Part shown: one piece after another, positions 26,842 through 31,114 of the stretch | Numbering within the stretch: the stretch's first letter is position 1 | Layout: each line of letters opens with the position of its first letter | NCBI GenBank assembly: GCA_029558435.1 | Contig: JAKQEZ010000034.1 | Coordinates: forward strand, 1 to 31,114 | Length of the DNA stretch: 31,114 nucleotides | Direction of reading: 5' to 3' | Origin: Bacteroidota bacterium | Lineage (GTDB): Bacteria; Bacteroidota; Bacteroidia; Flavobacteriales; Crocinitomicaceae | Translations under genes and position numbers: made by a program | The notes under the pieces: generated by a model | What the model was told of the DNA's origin: nothing | The model's database searches: none | What the model saw: the letters and a program-made list of their open reading frames with translations, nothing else

Positions 26842-28071
26842 ATGACTCGTTTTCTATACATGATTCTAATTTTGTTAACCACCTTTTCATTGAATGGTTT
26901 TTCACAAAATTTACTCCCTTTTGCGTATGATACCCTCCAACGAGCACATGAGATTAATGTGTTTGCATCGGGTGAATTGGCTGCAACAGCTTTGCCTAAT
27001 AAATTTTCAAAGAATTTTATTTTCGGTGGTGAAATTTCATCTACACTAATTGAAAAAGTAGAAGGAAAGCAAAAAGCATTAAATCGCTTGGGATTTTATA
27101 CCGATCCAACGTTGGAATACATCAATTATAAAGTTCAACCGTTTAAGAAAAAGAATTGGGGAATTATTGTAAAAGCAGGTGCGTTTTATAGTGGAGCAGC
27201 TCGCTACCGCAAAGGTGCCTTTGGTTTGTTATTTCGTGGCAATGAACCCTACTTAGGCTCAGAAGTGAATTTATCCAACATGGTTGCCGGTTTTATGGGT
27301 GCACATAAAATTGGTTTTGGCTTTATCGATGCTAAAACAAAATCAAGTATTACGCTAAATATTTATGGAATTACCAATTATTTTGGTTACTACAATGAAG
27401 ATGCTTATTTTTTGCAAGATGCCGATGGTTTTAATGCCGAAATTGGAATAAAAGGAAAAGCACAAATGGCAGCAGGTCCGTTCTATAAAGGTGTTGGTGT
27501 TGGTTTTGATGCAAATTTATTTTTTAAAGTAGGTAAAGATGAAAAACCATCTTACTTGCAATTAAGCTTTCAAAACTTAGGCATAGGTTTTATCAATAAA
27601 AACATTAGAAATTATTCGATGGATACTGTTTTGCACCACGATGGTTACACCTTGTCGGATATTATTAATGGAACAACCATTTTTGGAAAAGATAAAAACA
27701 TTGGTGATGAATTGGGCTTGAAAAGAGATACCGTTTCTAAAGTTGTCGCTTTGCCATTTACGTTTCAAATTGGTAAAATCATAGATGAACACAATACCAA
27801 AATGTTTCAGTTTTACTATGGTGCTAAGGTGTATGTGCAAAACGGATCGTTGCCGTTGATTTACGCTGGAGCCCACTACCGAAGTAAAAAATGGTTTCGT
27901 TTAGGATTGGGCGCTTCTTATGGAGGCTTTACAGGTTTTAGAGCAAATTTGTATGTGCAAGGTGTGTGGAAACAATTCAATGTTGGATTGGCAACCAGTG
28001 ATTTAATTGGGATGATTGGACTTGGAAGAGGATACGCTGCATCATTGAATTTAAGTTATCGATTTAATTAA
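26842..28071 (+). CDS. Predicted outer-membrane beta-barrel protein
   Basis: A 409-residue protein that I cannot place in a named family with confidence. It has a signal peptide (about 1-21, ending NGFSQ) and no lipobox. From about residue 25 on it is rich in alternating polar/hydrophobic strands with Gly and aromatic residues (GIIVKAGAFYSGAARY, KIGFGFIDAKTKSSITLNIYG, FRLGLGASYGGFTGFRANLYV), ending in a C-terminal strand LNLSYRFN with phenylalanine next to the end. This is the pattern of Bacteroidota outer-membrane barrels of the PorP/SprF or DUF5723 type, and a distant relation to PorP/SprF is possible. The next gene, a type A T9SS protein, starts 6 nt after its stop, so the two are probably functionally paired. 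Confidence 0.7.
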   Translation: MTRFLYMILILLTTFSLNGFSQNLLPFAYDTLQRAHEINVFASGELAATALPNKFSKNFIFGGEISSTLIEKVEGKQKALNRLGFYTDPTLEYINYKVQPFKKKNWGIIVKAGAFYSGAARYRKGAFGLLFRGNEPYLGSEVNLSNMVAGFMGAHKIGFGFIDAKTKSSITLNIYGITNYFGYYNEDAYFLQDADGFNAEIGIKGKAQMAAGPFYKGVGVGFDANLFFKVGKDEKPSYLQLSFQNLGIGFINKNIRNYSMDTVLHHDGYTLSDIINGTTIFGKDKNIGDELGLKRDTVSKVVALPFTFQIGKIIDEHNTKMFQFYYGAKVYVQNGSLPLIYAGAHYRSKKWFRLGLGASYGGFTGFRANLYVQGVWKQFNVGLATSDLIGMIGLGRGYAASLNLSYRFN

Positions 28072-28077
28072 TAAATT

Positions 28078-29541
28078 ATGAAAGCATTGATTATTTTATT
28101 CTTTCTGGTTGTAGCCTTTTCAATAAATGCACAAACACCGTTCTACAAACAATTCTCGGGTAGTGGCTACGATTACGGTCAAGGAATTGATGAATTACCC
28201 GATTCGAGTTACATCATTACGGGTTCATCCTCTAGTTTTACAGATGGCCCTTCTCAAATGTTTTTGCTTAAAATTGATAGCCTAGGCAATTATTTATGGT
28301 CAAGTAGTTATGGAGGCACTGAAACCGATTGGGGGAGAAGGGTAAAACATGTTGCCAATGAAGGTTATTTTGTTGGAGGTTTCACTAATTCATCAGGCAA
28401 TGGTGCGTATGATTTTGCATTGTGGAAAATTGATGAAACAGGCAATGAATTGTGGTTCAAAACATTTGGAACAGATGGTTGGGAGCGCATGCACGATATG
28501 GCTATCACCTCTGATAGCGGCTTTGTATTGGTTGGTGAAACCAATAAAACAACTGATGGGTTAACTGATGTTTATGTTGTTAGAACTGATGCCAGTGGAA
28601 ATGAGCTTTGGACCAAGCAATTTGCCAACGATGGCGAAGACAATGCTTTTTCCATTAAAATGTTGGACGATTCTACTTTCATAGTTGCTGGAACACGTTT
28701 TATTGGCACCAAAAATGAAGCTTGGTTCATGCGTTTGCAAGATAACGGTGATACCTTGTGGACCAATCACCATTCCATCAATTCATTTGATTTTAAAGTA
28801 AATGATATCGAAATTGTTAGTGGTGTCATTTATGGAATTGGTGCAATTAAAGACAATGTTAACAACACCTACAATCACCATATTATTTTAAAAGTAAACG
28901 CTACCAATGGTTCATTAATCGGTTCGGATATTTCAGGAAGTAATTACATGCAAGGACAAGCAATCACCACATTTGCTCAAAACGGTTTGTTTTGTGTTGC
29001 CACATCAATGTTTGAAGAAGGTGTTTCTTTCGGTCAAGACGATGTCATTTTTTATGGTTACAATAATATACCAGTATATTATGGCAACATTGGCGCGGTT
29101 GAATATGCTACTCAACAAGTGTTGGGAGATATGGTAACAACCTATAGTTTTGGTGCAATAGCTGTAGGATATAACGAAGAAATTGGTCCAGGCGGTTCAA
29201 GTGTGTATGTTATTCGCCTAAAACCTTGGTCGTCTTTTTACACTTCCAATGATGATTTCACAACCAATCCTTTGGTTAATATTCAGTCTATTAATACCGA
29301 TAATTCTGCCGTTGTTGTTTATCCTAATCCAGCAAGTAGTGTAATCAATGTTCAGACAAAGAAATCAAATGATTATCAAATTCAATTAATTGATGTATTA
29401 GGAAATTTAGTTTTCAATCAAACTTATATGTCAACAAAGCAATTGTCTATTGACGCAACTCATTTGGAAAATGGAATTTATTTACTTCAATTAATAAGTA
29501 ATGAAGGCAAATCAACCTTAAAAATTGAAATCGCTAAATAA
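28078..29541 (+). CDS. T9SS type A sorting-domain protein with propeller-like repeats
   Basis: A 487-residue secreted protein. Signal peptide at about 1-18 (SINAQ). Residues about 20-370 are a series of repeats of roughly 50 residues with the pattern GYDYGQGIDELPDSSYIITG ... LLKIDSLGNYLWSSSYGG, typical of beta-propeller-like delta-60-type repeats in Bacteroidota. The last 75 residues are a type A T9SS sorting domain (VVYPNPASSVINVQ, LIDVLGNLVFNQ, ENGIYLLQLIS, STLKIEIA), which is removed when the protein is attached to the surface or released. It is the second gene of a unit with the barrel protein and is closed by a strong bidirectional terminator. Its binding target is unknown. Confidence 0.88.
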   Translation: MKALIILFFLVVAFSINAQTPFYKQFSGSGYDYGQGIDELPDSSYIITGSSSSFTDGPSQMFLLKIDSLGNYLWSSSYGGTETDWGRRVKHVANEGYFVGGFTNSSGNGAYDFALWKIDETGNELWFKTFGTDGWERMHDMAITSDSGFVLVGETNKTTDGLTDVYVVRTDASGNELWTKQFANDGEDNAFSIKMLDDSTFIVAGTRFIGTKNEAWFMRLQDNGDTLWTNHHSINSFDFKVNDIEIVSGVIYGIGAIKDNVNNTYNHHIILKVNATNGSLIGSDISGSNYMQGQAITTFAQNGLFCVATSMFEEGVSFGQDDVIFYGYNNIPVYYGNIGAVEYATQQVLGDMVTTYSFGAIAVGYNEEIGPGGSSVYVIRLKPWSSFYTSNDDFTTNPLVNIQSINTDNSAVVVYPNPASSVINVQTKKSNDYQIQLIDVLGNLVFNQTYMSTKQLSIDATHLENGIYLLQLISNEGKSTLKIEIAK

Positions 29542-29564
29542 CAGTATTTATAATTTATAAATTG

Positions 29565-29603
29565 AAAAAACCAATGGAACGGTCAATGTCCATTGGTTTT
29601 TTT
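29565..29603. terminator. Bidirectional intrinsic terminator
   Basis: AAAAAACCAATGGA (29565-29578) pairs with TCCATTGGTTTTTT (29589-29602), a 14-bp stem around a 10-nt loop. T tracts follow the stem on both strands, so it can end both the plus-strand type A cargo transcript (stop at 29541) and the minus-strand SSB cluster (last stop at 29643). Confidence 0.9.
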
Positions 29604-29642
29604 AGTTGTAAGATAGGAGGTTCTATTTGAAAGGAGTGAAAA

Positions 29643-29969
29643 TTACAAGCCGAGTATGTGTTTTACTTCTACTTCGGTTATTGTTCTTTTCACCCCCTCT
29701 GGACTGAAATACGAGCGGGTTATCAAACGTCCATGTATCGCCACTTTCTTTCCCTTCTCTCCAAAACGCTCGATAAAATTTGCAATGTTGCCCCAAGCAA
29801 ACACCTTGTGCCATTCTTGAGTGCTTTTCATTTTACCATTATTTGCTCTGTATTCTTTGTCCGTTGCAACGTCAAAACGCACAATTTTGTTTCCGTTTTC
29901 AAATTGGGTAGTTCTTCTTTCAGAAGCAATGTTGCCAATCAATGTTACGTGATTTCTAATTGTTGTCAT
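29643..29969 (-). CDS. Short SSB-like protein, third of three in tandem
   Basis: A 108-residue single-stranded-DNA-binding OB-fold protein. The SSB pattern is clear: HVTLIGNIASERRTTQFENG, VRFDVATD, the aromatic stretch QEWHKVFAWGNIANF, then GKKVAIHGRLITRSYFSPEG and ITEVEVKHIL. It ends right after the OB fold at HILGL, without the glycine-rich linker or acidic DDDIPF-type tip by which classical SSB recruits partners. It differs clearly from its two neighbours, so it is not a recent copy. It starts 12 nt after the stop of the preceding paralogue and is the last gene before a bidirectional terminator. Confidence 0.9.
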   Translation of the reverse strand: MTTIRNHVTLIGNIASERRTTQFENGNKIVRFDVATDKEYRANNGKMKSTQEWHKVFAWGNIANFIERFGEKGKKVAIHGRLITRSYFSPEGVKRTITEVEVKHILGL

Positions 29970-29981
29970 ATCGCTCTGTTT

Positions 29982-30293
29982 TTAAAGAATTACCAAATCA
30001 TTTACTTCCACTTCAGAAACACACTTGCGTTTTCCGTTGCTATTGTAGAAATGGGTAATCAATTTACCTTCTATAGCCAATTCCATTCCTGCTTCGCCCA
30101 TTTCTTCCAATATTTTCACCCATTTCCCCCAAGCACTCATTCGGTGCCATTGTGTTCTTTTTTTTGTTTCTCCATCTGCCGTTAATACCATTTCATTGGT
30201 TGACATTGAAAACTTTGCTAATTTTCGTCCGTTGGTTAACTCAACAATTTTTGGTGCCGAGCACATTTTTCCGATTAAATTTACGTGATTCAT
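29982..30293 (-). CDS. Short SSB-like protein, second of three in tandem
   Basis: A 103-residue OB-fold protein of the SSB family. Recognisable segments are HVNLIGKMCSAPKIVELTNG, LAKFSMSTNE, the aromatic core TQWHRMSAWGKWVKIL, MELAIEGKLITHFYNSNG and SEVEVNDLVIL. It stops at the end of the OB fold, with no acidic tail. The TADGETKKR turn is Lys/Arg-rich and could favour nucleic-acid contact. A structured 71-nt spacer with a long hairpin separates it from the first SSB gene, so its translation may be set apart from that of the first gene even on a shared mRNA. Confidence 0.9.
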   Translation of the reverse strand: MNHVNLIGKMCSAPKIVELTNGRKLAKFSMSTNEMVLTADGETKKRTQWHRMSAWGKWVKILEEMGEAGMELAIEGKLITHFYNSNGKRKCVSEVEVNDLVIL

Positions 30294-30310
30294 ACTTGTT
30301 TGTTTTTAGT

Positions 30311-30346
30311 GTGGGGAGTAATACGTTGATCGGTCAAACTCCCCAC
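30311..30346 (-). other. GC-rich intercistronic hairpin between SSB genes
   Basis: GTGGGGAGT (30311-30319) and ACTCCCCAC (30338-30346) are perfect 9-nt inverted repeats. Inside them TTGA (30326-30329) pairs with TCAA (30334-30337) around a 4-nt loop. In the minus-strand RNA this makes a 13-bp stem with one 6-nt bulge. No T tract follows in the direction of transcription, so it is not a standard terminator. It may be an RNA-processing or translation-control element, or a protein-binding site. Confidence 0.65.
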
Positions 30347-30364
30347 GTCATTGTTACTATTTAA

Positions 30365-30709
30365 TTATTTGTCTGCTTTTGGCGTTAAGAGTAAAAATTC
30401 ATTCATCTCAATGTTGGTTGAAAATCTTTTTTCACCTGTTTTGCTTTCATAGCTGTTGTTCACTAAGCGCCCTTCAACCACAATTTCTTGTCCTTTTGAT
30501 AAAAGTTTTTTTACCAATTCTGCCACATTACCCCATGCATTAATATTCATCCATTGGGTTTCTTCTTTCCAATTACCATCTTTGTCTTTGTAAGAAGAAT
30601 TAATCGCAAGTGAAAAACGCGCTAACGTTTTTCCATTACTTGTTGTTGTAACTTCTGGTTGCATACCTAAGCGACCAATCAAACTAACTTTGTTTCTTAA
30701 ATTGTTCAT
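30365..30709 (-). CDS. Short SSB-like protein, first of three in tandem
   Basis: A 114-residue single-stranded-DNA-binding protein and the most typical of the three. Its sequence KVSLIGRLGMQPEVTTTSNG, LARFSLAINSSYKDKDG, TQWMNINAWGNVAELVKKLL, KGQEIVVEGRLVNNSYE and NIEMNEFLLL matches the short, tail-less SSBs found in Bacteroidota. After the OB fold there are only a few residues (TPKADK), basic rather than acidic, so the partner-recruiting C-terminal tip of classical SSB is absent. It is probably the promoter-proximal gene of the cluster, with a repeat-rich control region upstream. Confidence 0.92.
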   Translation of the reverse strand: MNNLRNKVSLIGRLGMQPEVTTTSNGKTLARFSLAINSSYKDKDGNWKEETQWMNINAWGNVAELVKKLLSKGQEIVVEGRLVNNSYESKTGEKRFSTNIEMNEFLLLTPKADK

Positions 30710-30925
30710 AATGTAAAATTTTAAAAGTTTGAAAAATTTGTTTATTGCTGCCGATTACCATCAATCGACGATGCAAAGTTGGAGGAGCAACAAAAAAACA
30801 TTCGGTTAATAACTAATTGTAGTCGAAAAACATTCGTTTGTAAACGATAAAAACCGAATAAAACACAGAAAAACAAGTTGATAAAGAAAAATTCTAAATA
30901 TTTAAAAACCATAAAATAATGATTG
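30710..30925 (-). promoter_or_regulatory. Control region upstream of the SSB cluster
   Basis: This 216-nt AT-rich gap lies between the first SSB gene and a plus-strand promoter box. AAAAACATTCG occurs at 30794-30804 and again at 30826-30836 (32-bp spacing, about three helical turns). Its ATTCGGTT core recurs inverted as AACCGAAT at 30852-30859. CGTTTGTAAACG (30835-30846) is a near-perfect palindrome touching the second copy. On the minus strand CAACTTTG (30781-30774), one mismatch from TAnnTTTG, may be the -7 box, placing the repeats just upstream of the promoter as an operator would be. I see no convincing gene here. Confidence 0.45.
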
Positions 30926-30933
30926 TAAATTTG
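30926..30933 (+). promoter_or_regulatory. Candidate -7 box of a short plus-strand transcript
   Basis: TAAATTTG matches TAnnTTTG. A start a few bases downstream would give an RNA of about 70 nt ending at the terminator at 30980-31009. No TTG element is seen at the normal distance. Confidence 0.35.
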
Positions 30934-30946
30934 AAATAATAAAAAA

Positions 30947-31018
30947 ATGGGCATAAAAAAAGGAATCCGAAGACTCACGAATGGTCGGAAGAAATTCCGG
31001 CCATTTTTTATGTTTTAA
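30947..31018 (+). CDS. Possible 23-codon basic leader peptide
   Basis: A short open frame, MGIKKGIRRLTNGRKKFRPF followed by FMF, with four Arg and four Lys. It starts 13 nt after a promoter-like box and runs through a terminator hairpin. There is no ribosome-binding site to support it, and a stop codon beyond the hairpin is unusual for a leader peptide, so it may be chance. Confidence 0.15.
   Translation: MGIKKGIRRLTNGRKKFRPFFMF
30980..31009 (+). terminator. Terminator hairpin with GAAA loop, possible attenuator
   Basis: AATGGTCGGAA (30980-30990) pairs with TTCCGGCCATT (30995-31005), 11 bp with one G-U pair, capped by a GAAA tetraloop and followed by a T tract to 31009. It is oriented for plus-strand transcription. 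Upstream TCCGA (30966-30970) can pair instead with TCGGA (30985-30989), which would break the terminator stem. Confidence 0.75.
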
Positions 31019-31114
31019 AAAATAGCTTTGGATCACCGCCGCATTGTACAACTATTAAAGCGATTGTTAGGTTTCTGATTTCCATTGCAAATCGTCTTTT
31101 AGCTGTTTTGTATC
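31019..31114. other. Unassigned window edge
   Basis: The last 96 bases hold no feature I can assign. One minus-strand frame is open from the window edge to a stop at 31008-31010 and would end VVQCGGDPKLFFKT. Another ends at 31067 (DDLQWKSET). A plus-strand frame is also open to the edge. Any of these could be part of a gene beyond the window or simply chance. Confidence 0.3.

Noticed and set aside
29658..30185. 175-codon open frame on the plus strand, antisense to the SSB genes
   Set aside because: It runs opposite two clear SSB-family genes, is rich in Phe, Ser, His and Cys as expected of a shadow frame, and shows no domain or signal-peptide logic.
30311..30346. Intercistronic hairpin as an intrinsic terminator
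   Set aside because: On the minus strand the stem is followed by ACTAAAAACAAAC, with no T tract; on the plus strand it is followed by GTCATTG, also without one.
30742..30978. 78-codon minus-strand frame upstream of the SSB cluster
   Set aside because: It is Phe-rich, arises from AT-rich DNA, and covers the repeat and promoter elements of the control region. It resembles no family.

Overview
The window reads as an AT-rich chromosomal segment of a Bacteroidota bacterium, most likely Flavobacteriia or a near relative. The evidence is the type IX secretion (T9SS) cargo with both type A and type B sorting tails, a PorP/SprF-family membrane protein, a Bacteroidota-type LptE and 5S rRNA, and several TAnnTTTG promoter boxes ahead of genes. 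Most of the window is ordinary core genome. The least usual part is the right-hand end.

Left part (1-8.8 kb): a 5S rRNA with its own terminator is followed by a tight four-gene plus-strand run. It encodes a small exported protein, a 1709-residue repeat-rich T9SS type B cargo protein, a PorP/SprF-family protein and a PD40/OmpA-type peptidoglycan-binding protein. This looks like a self-contained surface-protein/secretion-accessory cassette. The cargo gene contains an exact 678-bp super-repeat.

Middle (8.9-24.3 kb): housekeeping genes. A membrane-anchored TerB/DnaJ protein converges on lepA (EF-4), followed by an azurin-like cupredoxin lipoprotein on the minus strand. The plus-strand run miaB, sigma-54 activator, lptE, TPR-like protein, secG has overlapping or nearly abutting genes and ends at a strong terminator. 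Next come an MMPL/RND exporter, an FtsB-like divisome protein (minus), a DUF6265-like lipoprotein coupled to the threonylcarbamoyl-adenylate synthase gene, a glycosyltransferase 2-DUF2062 fusion, and a minus-strand pair (M20 dipeptidase, then an LEA-type-2 lipoprotein).

Right part (24.4-31.1 kb): a second type B T9SS cargo protein with a choice-of-anchor L domain, then a two-gene unit of an outer-membrane barrel candidate and a type A T9SS protein. After a bidirectional terminator comes a minus-strand cluster of three consecutive, diverged, short SSB-like OB-fold genes, all without the acidic C-terminal tail of classical SSB. A long GC-rich hairpin lies between the first two SSB genes. A repeat-rich control region lies upstream, and beyond it, on the plus strand, is a possible short transcript ending in a terminator with competing alternative pairings. 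This SSB cluster and its RNA/DNA elements are the best candidate for something undescribed. No phage, integrase, transposase, CRISPR or tRNA was recognised.
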